A DNA stretch of 64,000 bases, from positions 2,507,001 through 2,571,000 of the forward strand of contig NZ_CP042582.1 in assembly GCF_008728835.1 (NCBI RefSeq), in the 5' to 3' direction. A program made the translations under genes and the position numbers. The stretch comes from Hypericibacter adhaerens. Its GTDB lineage: Bacteria; Pseudomonadota; Alphaproteobacteria; Dongiales; Dongiaceae. The notes under the pieces are model-generated. The model searched no databases and was not told the DNA's origin. It saw only the letters and a list, made by a program, of their open reading frames with translations. Positions 8,811-18,835 of the stretch are shown here, one piece after another; within the stretch, counting starts at the first letter, position 1, and every line of letters begins with the position of its first letter.

Positions 8811-10247
8811 ATGGCCGCGAACACCATTCTCGTCGCCGACGACGATCGTGCCATCCGCACCGTGCTGAGCGAGGCCCTGGGCCGGCTCGGCCATCAGGTC
8901 CGCACCGCGGGCGATGCCGCCACGCTCTGGCGCTGGGTCAAGGACGGGGCCGGCGACCTCGTCATCACCGACGTGGTGATGCCGGACGAGAACGGGCTCG
9001 ATCTGCTGCCGCGCATCCGCAAGCTGCGGCCCGACCTGCGCGTGATCGTGATGAGCGCCCGCAACACGCTGCTCACCGCGGTCAAGGCGACCGAGGGCGG
9101 CGCCTTCGAATATCTGGCGAAGCCTTTCGACCTGGGCGATCTGCGCAACGCCGTCGAGCGGGCCCTGTCGCGCCCGAAGCCGGTGCCGGCCAATGAATCG
9201 GCCGGCGATGAGGAGGCGCTCCCGATCGTCGGCCGCTCGCCCGCCATGCAGGAGATCTACCGGCTCCTGGCGCGCCTGATGACGAGCGACCTGACGGTGC
9301 TGCTCACGGGCGAGTCCGGCACGGGCAAGGAACTGATCGCGCGCGCGCTCCACGATTATGGGCGGCGGCGCAAGGGACCCTTCATCGCGGTCAACATGGC
9401 GGCGATCCCGCGCGACCTGATCGAGAGCGATCTCTTCGGCCATGAGCGCGGCGCCTTCACCGGCGCCATCAACAAGGCGACCGGCCGGTTCGAGCAGGCG
9501 GCGGGCGGCACGCTGTTCCTGGACGAGATCGGCGACATGCCGCTCGAGGCCCAGACCCGGCTGCTGCGCGTGCTGCAGGAGGGCGAGTTCACCACCGTGG
9601 GCGGGCGCGAGCCGATCCGGGCGGATCTGCGCATCGTCGCCGCGACCCATCGCGACCTGCGCGAGCAGGTCCGCCGCGGCCAGTTCCGCGAGGATCTCTA
9701 TTATCGCCTCAATGTCGTGCCGCTGCGCCTGCCGCCCCTGCGCGAGCGCATCGAGGACATCCCCGACCTGGTCCGGCATTTCCTCAACCGGGCGACGGAG
9801 GAGGGCGGCAGCCCCAAGATGTTCGACGCGGCCGCGATCGAGCGGCTGCAGCGCTATGAATGGCCGGGCAATGTGCGCGAGCTGGAGAACTTGGTGCGCC
9901 GCGTCGCCGTCATCTATGGCGAGGACGTCATCGGCGTCGACATCGTGGCCCGCGAGCTGGCGGCCATCGCCAATGCCGCCACGCCCAGCAAGCCGGCCGG
10001 CGAGTCGCTCGCCATGGCCGCCGAGCGCCATCTGCGCGACTATTTCTCGGCCCACACCCACGGGCTTCCGGCCCGGGGGCTCTACGATCGTGTCCTGCGG
10101 GAGATCGAGCGCCCGCTGATCCAGCTTTCGCTCGAGGCCACCCGCGGCAACCAGATCCGGGCGGCCGAGATGCTGGGGCTCAACCGGAACACATTACGCA
10201 AGAAAATCAGGGAATTGGACATCTCCGTCCTGCGCGGCCTAAAATAG
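8811..10247 (+). CDS. ntrC: Nitrogen regulation response regulator NtrC
   Basis: This 478-residue sigma54 activator has a receiver domain with phosphoacceptor Asp54 ([13 protein letters not shown]) and an AAA+ domain with Walker A GESGTGKE. It also has the intact sigma54-contacting loop GAFTGA (in [19 protein letters not shown]) and Walker [10 protein letters not shown]. The C-terminal Fis-type helix-turn-helix is [20 protein letters not shown]. NtrC-P activates nitrogen-assimilation genes. The presence of GAFTGA contrasts with its paralogue NtrX in the next operon. Confidence 0.96.
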   Translation: MAANTILVADDDRAIRTVLSEALGRLGHQVRTAGDAATLWRWVKDGAGDLVITDVVMPDENGLDLLPRIRKLRPDLRVIVMSARNTLLTAVKATEGGAFEYLAKPFDLGDLRNAVERALSRPKPVPANESAGDEEALPIVGRSPAMQEIYRLLARLMTSDLTVLLTGESGTGKELIARALHDYGRRRKGPFIAVNMAAIPRDLIESDLFGHERGAFTGAINKATGRFEQAAGGTLFLDEIGDMPLEAQTRLLRVLQEGEFTTVGGREPIRADLRIVAATHRDLREQVRRGQFREDLYYRLNVVPLRLPPLRERIEDIPDLVRHFLNRATEEGGSPKMFDAAAIERLQRYEWPGNVRELENLVRRVAVIYGEDVIGVDIVARELAAIANAATPSKPAGESLAMAAERHLRDYFSAHTHGLPARGLYDRVLREIERPLIQLSLEATRGNQIRAAEMLGLNRNTLRKKIRELDISVLRGLK

Positions 10248-10307
10248 CGTCCCCTCGGCGCTTCCGGACCCACCGCCGCCCGATATGACGATCTAGCCAG
10301 GGCCTGA

Positions 10308-12608
10308 ATGGCAATGCAGGCCGACGATACCGCGCCGACCGCCGCGGCAGGGCGCTCTTGGAGCCCTGAACCGCTTTATCGGTCGTTCATTCAGTGGACG
10401 CACCGGCATCACGTCGAGCGCAAGCTCTCGATCGCGCTGCTCGTGCTGGCCCTGGTTTCGGGCGTCGCCACCTTCTCGGCGATGAGCGGCAGCTTTGGTA
10501 TCCGCACCAATCCGCGCATCGTGCTGCTGCTGCTGCTGGTCGACCTCGTGGTCCTGCTGGCGCTGGGCGCGCTGGTGGCGCGCCGGCTGGTCGTGCTCTG
10601 GCTCGAGCGCCGCCGCGGTCTCGCCGGCGCCCGCCTCCATGCCCGGCTGGTGATGCTGTTCAGCCTGCTGGCGGTGACGCCCACCATCATCATCGCGCTG
10701 TTCTCGACGCTCTTTCTCAATCTCGGCATGGAAGCCTGGTTCTCGGACCGGGTGCGCACCGCGGTCCACGACTCCCTCGTGGTGGCGCGCGCCTATCTCG
10801 AGGAGCACCAGCGCAATATCGGCGGCGACGTGCTCGCCATGGCGGAGGATCTGCGCCGCGAAGGCCCGTTCCTCATGGTCAACCGCCAGCGCTTCGAGCG
10901 GCTGATGGATTTCCACGTGCGCGCCCGCGGCCTCAACGAGGCGGTGCTGATCAACAGCCAGGCCCAGGTCCTCGCCAGCGCGGGCTTCAACCTGGTAATG
11001 GAGTTCGACCCCGATTTACCCAACTGGGCGATCGCGCGCGCGCATCAGGGCGATCTGGTGCTGCTGCCCTCCGACACCGGCGACCGGGTGCGGGCGCTGG
11101 TGCAGCTCGATCCCGTGTCCGACACCTATCTCTTCGTCGGCCGGCTGGTCGATCCGCGGGTGATCGCGCATCTGAACGCGACCGAGGGCGCCGCCCAGCT
11201 CTATGAGGAACTGGAGGGACGGCGGTCGGGCTTGCAGATCACCTTCGTGCTGATCTTCATCGTGATCGCGCTGCTGATGCTGCTGGCCGCCGTCTGGCTG
11301 GCGCTCATCGTGGCGACCCAGCTCGCGCGGCCGATCGGCGATCTGGTCTCGGCCTCCGAGCGCATCGCGCATGGCGATCTGGCGGCCCGCGTGCCGGAGG
11401 CGGCGGCCGACGACGAGATCGGCGCCCTGTCGCACGCCTTCAACCGGATGACGGGACAGCTCGAGAGCCAGCATAACCAGCTGGTCTCGACCAACCGCGA
11501 GCTCGACGAGCGCCGCCGCTTCACCGAGCTGGTGCTCGCCGGCGTCTCGGCCGGCGTGATCGGGCTCGATGACGAAGGCCGCATCCGCCTGCCCAACCGT
11601 TCCGCCTCGCTGCTGCTCCATAGCGACCTCGTGGCCGCGGTGGGCAAGCCGCTGGGCGAGCTGATCCCCGAGCTGGCGCCGGTGATCGAGCAGGGGCGCC
11701 GCCGCCTGGGCCGCCCCGCCGAAGGCCAGATCCAGATCACGCGCGGCAGCGAGACCCGGACCATGATCGTCCGCGTGGTGAGCGAGCTCGACGAAGGCGA
11801 CCTGATCCGGCTGGTGGTCACGGTCGATGACGTGACGGAACTCATGTCGGCGCAGCGCAAGGCGGCCTGGGCCGACGTCGCGCGGCGCATCGCGCACGAG
11901 ATCAAGAACCCGCTGACGCCGATCCAGCTTTCGGCCGAGCGGCTGAAGCGGAAATATCTCAAGGAGATCACCAGCGATCCGGAGACCTTCCAGGTCTGCA
12001 CCGATACGATCGTGCGCCAGGTCGGCGATATCGGCCGGATGGTGGACGAATTCTCATCCTTCGCGCGGATGCCGGCGCCGGTGCTGCGGCCGGAGAACCT
12101 GCTCGATCTCTGCCGGCAGGCGCTGTTCCTGCAGCGCACCGCCAATCCCACCGTGCAATATCACACCCGCCTGCCGGACGAACCTGTCATCGTGACCTGC
12201 GATTCCCGGCAGGTGAGCCAGGCCCTGACCAACCTGCTGCAGAACGCGATCGACGCCATCGACGGCAGGTCCCCGCAGCCGGGAGAGACGCTGCCGCCGG
12301 GCGAGATCGAGCTCAGCCTCGAGGCGCAGGGAGACAAGGTGATTCTCGCCGTCGCCGACAATGGCCGCGGCCTTCCGTCCTCCGGGCGGGAGCGCCTGAC
12401 CGAGCCTTATGTCACGACACGCGCCAAGGGGACCGGCCTGGGTCTTGCCATCGTGAAGAAAATCATGGAAGACCATGGCGGCCAGTTGCAACTTGCCGAC
12501 CGGGCGGGCGGCGGAGCGGTGGTCCGACTTGTATTCCCGGCCGGGACCGAGAGAGCGGCCGAGCCGCAGACAGATGTGACGAGCAAGAGCATGGCCCATG
12601 GCACTTGA
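10308..12608 (+). CDS. ntrY: Membrane sensor kinase NtrY
   Basis: This 766-residue kinase has three N-terminal membrane helices (about residues 43-140), a periplasmic domain and a fourth helix (about 305-330). HAMP follows (LARPIGDLVSASERIAHGD), then a PAS domain (about 395-500) and a kinase core with phosphoacceptor His530 in RRIAHEIKNPLTPIQLSAE. The nucleotide-binding boxes are NLLQNAIDAI, ADNGRGLP and GTGLGLAIVKKI. NtrY/NtrX respond to nitrogen and redox state in Alphaproteobacteria. Its end overlaps the ntrX start by 11 bases. Confidence 0.95.
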   Translation: MAMQADDTAPTAAAGRSWSPEPLYRSFIQWTHRHHVERKLSIALLVLALVSGVATFSAMSGSFGIRTNPRIVLLLLLVDLVVLLALGALVARRLVVLWLERRRGLAGARLHARLVMLFSLLAVTPTIIIALFSTLFLNLGMEAWFSDRVRTAVHDSLVVARAYLEEHQRNIGGDVLAMAEDLRREGPFLMVNRQRFERLMDFHVRARGLNEAVLINSQAQVLASAGFNLVMEFDPDLPNWAIARAHQGDLVLLPSDTGDRVRALVQLDPVSDTYLFVGRLVDPRVIAHLNATEGAAQLYEELEGRRSGLQITFVLIFIVIALLMLLAAVWLALIVATQLARPIGDLVSASERIAHGDLAARVPEAAADDEIGALSHAFNRMTGQLESQHNQLVSTNRELDERRRFTELVLAGVSAGVIGLDDEGRIRLPNRSASLLLHSDLVAAVGKPLGELIPELAPVIEQGRRRLGRPAEGQIQITRGSETRTMIVRVVSELDEGDLIRLVVTVDDVTELMSAQRKAAWADVARRIAHEIKNPLTPIQLSAERLKRKYLKEITSDPETFQVCTDTIVRQVGDIGRMVDEFSSFARMPAPVLRPENLLDLCRQALFLQRTANPTVQYHTRLPDEPVIVTCDSRQVSQALTNLLQNAIDAIDGRSPQPGETLPPGEIELSLEAQGDKVILAVADNGRGLPSSGRERLTEPYVTTRAKGTGLGLAIVKKIMEDHGGQLQLADRAGGGAVVRLVFPAGTERAAEPQTDVTSKSMAHGT

Positions 12609-13995
12609 TATCCTGATCGTCGATGACGAGGCCGATATCCGGCTGCTGCTGGCTGGCGTGCTCAAGGACGAGGGCTACGAGACCCGCGAGGCGGCGGACA
12701 GCACGGGCGCGCTGGACGCGATCGCGCGCCGGCGGCCGAGCCTGGTGCTGCTCGACATCTGGCTTCAGGGCAGCGCGCTCGACGGCATGCAGCTCCTGAC
12801 GCTGATCAAGCGCGACCATCCCAACCTGCCGGTCGTGATGATCAGCGGCCACGGCAATGTCGAGACCGCGGTCGCGGCCATCAAGGAAGGCGCATACGAT
12901 TTCATTGAAAAGCCGTTCAAGGCCGACCGGCTGCTGCTGGTGGTGGCCCGCGCCATCGAGGCGATGCGCCTCAAGCGCGAGAACGACGAGCTGCGGCACC
13001 GCAGCGGCGGCGACACGGAGCTGATCGGGAACTGCTCGGTCATCGTGCAGCTGCGCCAGGCGATCGAGCGGGTGGCGCCCACCGGCAGCCGCGTCCTGAT
13101 CACCGGGCCCGCCGGTTCCGGCAAGGAGGTCGCGGCGCGCATGCTGCACCGCCTGTCGCGGCGCATCGACGGCCCCTTCGTGGCGCTGAATTGCGCCACC
13201 ATGCATCCCGACCGGCTCGAGGTCGAGCTCTTCGGCCATGAGGAGAGCGAGGAGCACGGGCCGGCCAAGATCGGCACGCTGGAGCAGGCCCATGGCGGCA
13301 CGCTGCTGCTGGACGAGGTCTCCGACATGCCGCTCGAGACCCAGGGCAAGATCGTGCGCGTGCTGCAGGAGCAGACCTTCAACCGCGTCGGCGGCAACCG
13401 TCGGGTCGAGGTCGATGTTCGGGTCATCGCCGCCACCAACCGCGACCTCGCCCAGGAGATCGTCCAGGGCCGCTTCCGCCAGGACCTCTATTACCGGCTG
13501 AACGTCGTGCCGCTGCGGGTACCGTCGCTCAAGGAGCGGCGCGAAGACATCCCGTTCCTGGCCGATTATCTCATGGCACGGGCGGCGGAGCTGGCGGGCG
13601 TTCCGGCGCGGCGCTTCGGCGAGGATGCGCTCGCCGTGCTCCAGACCTATGACTGGCCCGGCAATGTGCGCCAGCTGCGCAACGTCATCGACTGGCTGCT
13701 GATCATGGCGCCGGGCGACGCCACCGAGCCGATCGTGGCCCGGATGATGCCGCCGGAGATCGCCGGCGAGACCTCGGCCACGCTCGGCGCCTTCGGCAAC
13801 GGCGAGATCATGTCGCTGCCGCTGCGCGAGGCGCGCGAGCTGTTCGAGCGGCATTACCTGGATGCGCAGGTGGCCCGCTTCGGCGGCAACATCTCGCGCA
13901 CCGCCGCCTTCATCGGCATGGAACGTTCGGCCCTGCACCGCAAGCTGCGGGCGCTCGGCATCGTGACCAACGATCGAGAGCGGGTCGAAGGGTGA
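12598..13995 (+). CDS. ntrX: Response regulator NtrX (no GAFTGA loop)
   Basis: This 465-residue protein has a receiver domain with Asp53 (LVLLDIWLQGSALDG), an AAA+ domain with Walker A GPAGSGKE and Walker B TLLLDEVSD, and a C-terminal Fis-type HTH NISRTAAFIGMERSALHRKL. In place of GAFTGA the loop reads HEESEEHGPAKIGTLEQ. The protein is therefore unlikely to drive sigma54 open-complex formation and may act as a repressor or sigma70 regulator, as described for other alphaproteobacterial NtrX proteins. It is cotranscribed with ntrY, and trkA follows after 22 bases. Confidence 0.95.
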   Translation: MALDILIVDDEADIRLLLAGVLKDEGYETREAADSTGALDAIARRRPSLVLLDIWLQGSALDGMQLLTLIKRDHPNLPVVMISGHGNVETAVAAIKEGAYDFIEKPFKADRLLLVVARAIEAMRLKRENDELRHRSGGDTELIGNCSVIVQLRQAIERVAPTGSRVLITGPAGSGKEVAARMLHRLSRRIDGPFVALNCATMHPDRLEVELFGHEESEEHGPAKIGTLEQAHGGTLLLDEVSDMPLETQGKIVRVLQEQTFNRVGGNRRVEVDVRVIAATNRDLAQEIVQGRFRQDLYYRLNVVPLRVPSLKERREDIPFLADYLMARAAELAGVPARRFGEDALAVLQTYDWPGNVRQLRNVIDWLLIMAPGDATEPIVARMMPPEIAGETSATLGAFGNGEIMSLPLREARELFERHYLDAQVARFGGNISRTAAFIGMERSALHRKLRALGIVTNDRERVEG

Positions 13996-14017
13996 TCTGC
14001 GGCGGGCATCGCTGCCC

Positions 14018-15394
14018 ATGAAAGTCATCATCTGCGGCGCGGGGCAGGTGGGGTTCAACATCGCGCGCTACCTGTCGCGCGAGGAGAACGACGTCACCCT
14101 GATTGACACCGAGCCCAGGCTGATCGAGCAGATCAGCGATACGCTCGATGTCCAGGGCGTGGTTGGCTATGCCTCCCACCCGGACGTGCTGGAGCAGGCG
14201 GGCGCCCGCGACGCGGACCTGCTGATCGCGGTCACGCATTACGACGAAGTCAACATGGTCGCCTGCCAGGTGGCGCACGCGCTGTTCGAGGTGCCCCGGC
14301 GCATTGCGCGGGTCCGCTCGCAGAGCTACCTGCAGCGCGGCTATGCCGAGCTCTTCAACCGCCAGAACATGGCGATCGACGAGATCATCTCGCCCGAGAT
14401 CGAGGTGGCGCGCGCCATCGCCTACCGGCTGGGCATCCCCGGCGCCTTCGACGCGATCCCGCTCTGCGACGGGCGCATCACGCTGGTGGGACTGCGCTGC
14501 GACGAGGATTGCCCCGTCGTCGACACCCCCCTGCGCCAGCTCACCGAGCTCTTCCCCGATCTCGCCATGTCGGTGGTGGCGATCCGGCGCGGCGAGCGCG
14601 ACATCGTGCCGTCGGCCGAGGATCAGATGCTGGTGGGCGACGAGGTCTATTTCGTCGCCGACACCCGGCATCTGAAGCGGGCACTCGCCGCCTTCGGCCA
14701 TGAGGAGCCGGAGGCCCGCCGGCTGATCGTCGTCGGCGGCGGCAATATCGGCACCTTCCTGGCGGAGATCCTGGAACAGGAGTCGCCCGGCGTCGAGATC
14801 AAGCTGATCGAGATCAACCGGCAGCGGGCCGAGCGCGTGGCCCGGCTGCTGCCGGGCAGCGTGGTGATCCAGGGCGACGCGCTCGATCCCGAGATCCTGG
14901 CCGAGGCCAACGTGAAGGCGACCGAGACGATCGTCGCGGTCTCGAACGACGACGAGGTCAATATCCTGGCCTCGCTGCTCGCCGAGCGCCATGGCTGCAA
15001 GCGCTCGATCGCGCTCATCAACAAGCCGGTCTATGGCTCGCTCATTGGCCAGCTCGGCATCGACGCGGTGGTCAGCCCGCGCGCCATCACCGTCTCCACC
15101 ATCCTGCAGCATGTCCGCCGCGGGCGGATCCGCTCGGTCCATAGCGTCGGCGACGGGCTCGGCGAGATCATCGAGGTCGATGCCCTGCCGACATCGGCGC
15201 TGGTGGGCCGCCCCTTGCGCGAAGCCAAGCTGCCGCCCGGCGTCCTGATCGGCGCCATCCTGCGCGGCGACAGCATGATCGTCCCGCGCGGCGACAGCGT
15301 GATCAAGCCCGAGGACCGGGTGGTCATGTTCGCCATCGCCAAGTCCGTGCCGCTGATCGAGAAGATGTTCTCGGTGAAGCTGGAGTTCTTTTGA
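14018..15394 (+). CDS. trkA: Trk potassium uptake regulatory protein TrkA
   Basis: This 458-residue cytoplasmic protein has two RCK repeats. The first NAD-binding Rossmann motif is VIICGAGQVGFNIARYLS at residues 3-20; the second is IVVVGGGNIGTFLAEIL near residue 238. Each is followed by a TrkA-C domain. It gates the Trk/Ktr membrane channel according to NAD(H)/ATP. trkA after ntrYX is conserved in many Rhodospirillales and rhizobia. No trkH/trkG channel gene is present in the window, so the partner is elsewhere. Confidence 0.95.
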   Translation: MKVIICGAGQVGFNIARYLSREENDVTLIDTEPRLIEQISDTLDVQGVVGYASHPDVLEQAGARDADLLIAVTHYDEVNMVACQVAHALFEVPRRIARVRSQSYLQRGYAELFNRQNMAIDEIISPEIEVARAIAYRLGIPGAFDAIPLCDGRITLVGLRCDEDCPVVDTPLRQLTELFPDLAMSVVAIRRGERDIVPSAEDQMLVGDEVYFVADTRHLKRALAAFGHEEPEARRLIVVGGGNIGTFLAEILEQESPGVEIKLIEINRQRAERVARLLPGSVVIQGDALDPEILAEANVKATETIVAVSNDDEVNILASLLAERHGCKRSIALINKPVYGSLIGQLGIDAVVSPRAITVSTILQHVRRGRIRSVHSVGDGLGEIIEVDALPTSALVGRPLREAKLPPGVLIGAILRGDSMIVPRGDSVIKPEDRVVMFAIAKSVPLIEKMFSVKLEFF

Positions 15395-15410
15395 GACCAG
15401 AGGGATTTGT

Positions 15411-15510
15411 CCCCTCCACCGCGTCGCGGGGGAGGGTTAGGGAGGGGGCTGCTCGGTATCCGACATCGCGTCGTCCCCCTTCCTAACCTTCCCCCTCAAG
15501 GGGGGAAGGG
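15411..15510. repeat. Family B GC-rich palindromic repeat, copy 2
   Basis: CCCCTCCACC...GGGGGAGGG, then AGGGAGGGGGCTGCTCGGTATC and a partly degraded right arm ending CCTAACCTTCCCCCTCAAG with GGGGGGAAGGG. The central AGGGAGGGGGCTGCTCGGTA is shared with copies 1 and 3 apart from one or two bases. It sits between trkA and the aminotransferase, both on the plus strand. Confidence 0.8.
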
Positions 15511-15558
15511 ACATGATCTCGCTCGATTCCGTCACTGCCTCACGCCCAGGTCCGCTCC

Positions 15559-16422
15559 ATGCCCCGCATCGCCTACGTCAACGGCCGCTATGTCCCGATC
15601 GCCCAGGCCCAGGTCCATATCGAGGATCGCGGCTATCAGTTCGCCGACGGCGTCTATGAGGTGGTGCCGCTCTATCGCGGGCGTCTGATCGACGAGGAGC
15701 CGCATCTCGATCGCTTCGACTATTCGCTGGGCGAGCTCGAGATCGCGCGGCCCATGTCGCGCGCGGCCCTGAAGCTGGTGCTGCGCGAGCTGGTGCGCCG
15801 CAACGGCTTGAGTGACGCCCTGCTTTACTTCCAGGCGACGCGCGGCGTGGCGCCCCGCGATCACAAGTTCCCGGCCCGGGTGAAGACTGCTTTCGTCGCG
15901 ACCATCCGCCGCTCGCGGCCGCCCTCGGCCGCGGCGATCGAGCAGGGGGTCTCGGTGATCACGCTGCCCGATATCCGCTGGGAGCGCTGCGACATCAAGT
16001 CGATCGGCCTTCTGCCGAACCTGCTGGCGAAGCAGAAGGCCACGATGGCGGGTGCGTTCGAGGCCTGGCTCGTCGAGGCGGACGGAACGATCAGCGAAGG
16101 CAGCTCGACCAACGCCTGGATCGTCACGGCCGACGGCAAGCTGGTGACGCGCGACGCCGGCGCCGCGATCCTCAACGGCATCACCCGCCAGCGCGTCATC
16201 AAGCTGCTGGAGAACCAGGGCATCGCCTTCGAGCAGCGCGCCTTCAGCCGCGAGGAGGCGCTCGCGGCGCGCGAGGCCTTCCTCTCGAGCTCCTCGAGCT
16301 TCGTGCTGCCGATCACGAAGATCGACGGGCACGCGGTGGGCGAGGGCAAGCCCGGTCCCGTGACGCGCCGGCTGCGCGATGTCTATGTCGCGGCCGCGCT
16401 CGAAACCCCGGTCCTGATATGA
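15559..16422 (+). CDS. D-amino-acid aminotransferase-like PLP enzyme (fold IV)
   Basis: This 287-residue class IV aminotransferase has VHIEDRGYQFADGVYEVV near residues 20-37, the PLP lysine region RCDIKSIGLLPNLLAKQKA with the Schiff-base Lys in DIKS (about 146), and the phosphate/cofactor loop EGSSTNAWIV. The family covers D-alanine, branched-chain and aminodeoxychorismate activities; the early RGYQFADG block favours a D-amino-acid transaminase. Its end overlaps the next gene by 4 bases. The same gene after trkA is seen in related Alphaproteobacteria, but its physiological substrate is not shown here. Confidence 0.88.
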   Translation: MPRIAYVNGRYVPIAQAQVHIEDRGYQFADGVYEVVPLYRGRLIDEEPHLDRFDYSLGELEIARPMSRAALKLVLRELVRRNGLSDALLYFQATRGVAPRDHKFPARVKTAFVATIRRSRPPSAAAIEQGVSVITLPDIRWERCDIKSIGLLPNLLAKQKATMAGAFEAWLVEADGTISEGSSTNAWIVTADGKLVTRDAGAAILNGITRQRVIKLLENQGIAFEQRAFSREEALAAREAFLSSSSSFVLPITKIDGHAVGEGKPGPVTRRLRDVYVAAALETPVLI

Positions 16423-17096
16423 CGGCAGGCTTGGCCGGTACGGAACGGCTCACGCTGCCGCGCGCCGTCCTGTTCGACTGGGACAACACGCTGGTCGACA
16501 GCTGGGCCGTCATCGCCGACGCCCTCAATGCGGCGCTGGTGGCGATGGGGCACGAGCCCTGGACGCTGCAGCAGACCCGCGAGCGGGTGAAGGCGTCGCT
16601 GCGCGACAGCTTCCCCGGCATGTTCGGCGGGCGCTGGAAGGAAGCCGAAAAGATTTTCTATAGCCGCTTTCAATCGCACCATCTGGAGCGGCTCGAGGCG
16701 CTCGCGGGGGCGGAGGCTCTGCTGGCACGGCTGGCGGAGCGGGGGGTCTATCAGGGCGTGGTCAGCAACAAGCGCGGGGCCTTCCTGCGCAAGGAGGCGG
16801 ATCATCTCGATTGGACACGCTTTTTCGGCCGCGTCATCGGCGCCGGCGATGCCCCGCGCGACAAGCCGGCGCGCGAACCGGTCCTGATGGCGCTCGAGGG
16901 CGGCGCCATCGCGCCGGGCCCGGATGTCTGGTTCGTGGGCGATACCGATCTCGATATGATCTGTGCCAGGGACAGCGGCTGTGTTCCGCTTCTGGTGCGG
17001 GCGCAACCGCCGCAGCCTGGCGAATTCACGGCGATCATCGGTATGCGGCATTTCCATAGCTGCAATGAACTACGCCAACTCGTTGACAAACTTTAG
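16419..17096 (+). CDS. HAD-family phosphatase
   Basis: This 225-residue protein has HAD motif [12 protein letters not shown] near residues 18-28 (two catalytic Asp), motif [16 protein letters not shown], and motif [17 protein letters not shown] and [13 protein letters not shown]. The layout matches subfamily IA phosphatases of the phosphoglycolate-phosphatase type. Start ATG 16419 overlaps the upstream stop by 4 bases, so the two are coupled. The substrate cannot be told from sequence. Confidence 0.88.
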   Translation: MTAGLAGTERLTLPRAVLFDWDNTLVDSWAVIADALNAALVAMGHEPWTLQQTRERVKASLRDSFPGMFGGRWKEAEKIFYSRFQSHHLERLEALAGAEALLARLAERGVYQGVVSNKRGAFLRKEADHLDWTRFFGRVIGAGDAPRDKPAREPVLMALEGGAIAPGPDVWFVGDTDLDMICARDSGCVPLLVRAQPPQPGEFTAIIGMRHFHSCNELRQLVDKL

Positions 17097-17260
17097 AGTT
17101 TCCGAAATCTGCCATTTTGTGCTACCTAATCGGGCTTTCCGGGACGGGTTTTACCGTTCCGGCGCCCGATAGGGATTGTCCATGGACCCAGGCCGGTTCC
17201 GCCGGCGTCAGGTCCCAACAAGACCGGGCCCCGAGAACACTTCAGAAAAAGAGGGAGCCG

Positions 17261-17512
17261 ATGGCTACGGAAAAGTCGCAGAACGTTCAGGACGTTTTCC
17301 TGAATCACATTCGCAAGGGCAAGGTGCCGGTCACCGTCTTCCTGGTGAACGGCGTGAAGCTGCAGGGCATCGTCACCTGGTTCGATAACTTCTCGGTGCT
17401 GCTGCGCCGGGACGCGCATTCGCAGCTCGTCTACAAGCACGCCATCTCCACCATCATGCCGGCCCAGCCGGTGCAGCTCTTCGAAGGCGCCAAGGAGGGC
17501 GACGAGGAGTAA
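17261..17512 (+). CDS. hfq: RNA chaperone Hfq
   Basis: This 83-residue protein has the Sm1 motif ([20 protein letters not shown]) and the Sm2 motif [10 protein letters not shown], the full Hfq core. The N-terminus [20 protein letters not shown] is typical. ATG 17261 has AGAGGGAG upstream at 17250-17257; longer in-frame extensions are not conserved and are rejected. Hfq pairs small RNAs with mRNAs, relevant to the candidate sRNA at 22650-22792. hfq-hflX adjacency is widely conserved. A TTGACA at 17083-17088 may mark a promoter, but no good -10 follows. Confidence 0.97.
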   Translation: MATEKSQNVQDVFLNHIRKGKVPVTVFLVNGVKLQGIVTWFDNFSVLLRRDAHSQLVYKHAISTIMPAQPVQLFEGAKEGDEE

Positions 17513-18835
17513 GTGGCGGAGACGATTTCCAACGGCAGCGGACCGGAGCTCACCCGCGGCGAACGTTGCCTGGTCCTGACCCCGGTCATGCGGGGCCCCG
17601 TGGCGCCGGGCCGCGAGCCCGAGGCCAGGCTGGCCGAGGCGATCGGCCTCGCGCGCGCGATCGATCTCGACGTGGTCCATGCGGAGACGGTCCGCGTCGC
17701 GGAGCCGAAGCCCGCGACCCTGATCGGATCGGGCGCGGTCGAGCGGCTGCAGGGCCTGATCGAAGCCGAGGCCATCAAGCTCGCGGTCGTCGACTGGCCG
17801 CTCTCGCCCGTGCAGCAGCGCAATCTCGAGCGCGCCTGGAGCTGCAAGGTCATCGACCGGACCGGGCTCATCCTCGAGATCTTCGGCGAGCGTGCGCGAA
17901 CGCGGGAAGGCCAGCTTCAGGTCGAGCTCGCGGCGCTCAGCTATCAACGCAGCCGCCTGGTGCGATCCTGGACCCACCTGGAACGCCAGCGCGGCGGCTT
18001 CGGCTTCATCGGCGGTCCCGGCGAATCCCAGCTCGAGATCGACCGCCGCCTGATCGGCGAGCGCATCGGCCGGCTGAAGAAGGACCTGGCCGAGGTCAAG
18101 CGCACGCGCGGGCTGCATCGCGAGGCGCGCCGGCGCGTGCCTTATCCGGTGGTGGCGCTGGTCGGCTATACCAACGCCGGCAAATCGACCCTGTTCAATC
18201 GCCTGACCCGGGCGACGGTGATGGCGAAGGACCTGCTGTTCGCGACGCTCGATCCGACCATGCGGGTGGTGAAGCTGCCCTCGGGCCGCGACATCATCCT
18301 GTCGGACACGGTGGGGTTCATCTCCGACCTGCCGACCGACCTGGTGGCGGCCTTCCGCGCCACGCTCGAGGAGGTCAGCGCCGCCGATATCATCCTCCAT
18401 GTGCGCGACGTGGCCCATCCCGAGACCACGCTGCAGCAGCAGGAGGTGATCAAGGTCCTCAAGGACCTCGATCTCGAGCCGCGGCTGGACCACGACCTGA
18501 TCGAGGTCCTGAACAAGATCGACCTGCTCGCGCCGGCCGATCGCGAGACCCTGCTGCGACAGGCCGGCCGTCAGACGCATGCGGTCGCGTTGTCGGCGCT
18601 GACGGGCGAGGGCACGGCGGCGCTGCTGACGGAGATCGACCGCCGCCTGGCCGCGCAGCGCCAGATCGGCCATTTCAAGGTGCCGCATGGCGAAGGCGCG
18701 GCGCTGGCCTGGCTCTACAGCCATGGCGAGGTGCTGACCCGGCGCGACGACGAGGGTTTCGCCTATGTCGATGTGCGGCTCGATCCGGCCGATCTCGGCC
18801 GCTATCAGCGGCTCTATCCGGTCGCCCGCGCGTGA
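17513..18835 (+). CDS. hflX: GTPase HflX
   Basis: This 440-residue GTPase starts at GTG 17513 directly after the hfq stop. The N-terminal HflX domain includes ATLIGSGAVERLQGLIEAE and a coiled linker with RGGFGFIGGPGESQLEIDRR. The G domain has G1 VGYTNAGKSTLFN near residue 219, G3 DTVGFISDLPTDLV and G4 NKID. HflX splits or rescues stalled ribosomes. Head-to-tail contact with hfq indicates one transcript, and the inositol-phosphatase gene overlaps its stop by 4 bases. Confidence 0.95.
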   Translation: MAETISNGSGPELTRGERCLVLTPVMRGPVAPGREPEARLAEAIGLARAIDLDVVHAETVRVAEPKPATLIGSGAVERLQGLIEAEAIKLAVVDWPLSPVQQRNLERAWSCKVIDRTGLILEIFGERARTREGQLQVELAALSYQRSRLVRSWTHLERQRGGFGFIGGPGESQLEIDRRLIGERIGRLKKDLAEVKRTRGLHREARRRVPYPVVALVGYTNAGKSTLFNRLTRATVMAKDLLFATLDPTMRVVKLPSGRDIILSDTVGFISDLPTDLVAAFRATLEEVSAADIILHVRDVAHPETTLQQQEVIKVLKDLDLEPRLDHDLIEVLNKIDLLAPADRETLLRQAGRQTHAVALSALTGEGTAALLTEIDRRLAAQRQIGHFKVPHGEGAALAWLYSHGEVLTRRDDEGFAYVDVRLDPADLGRYQRLYPVARA

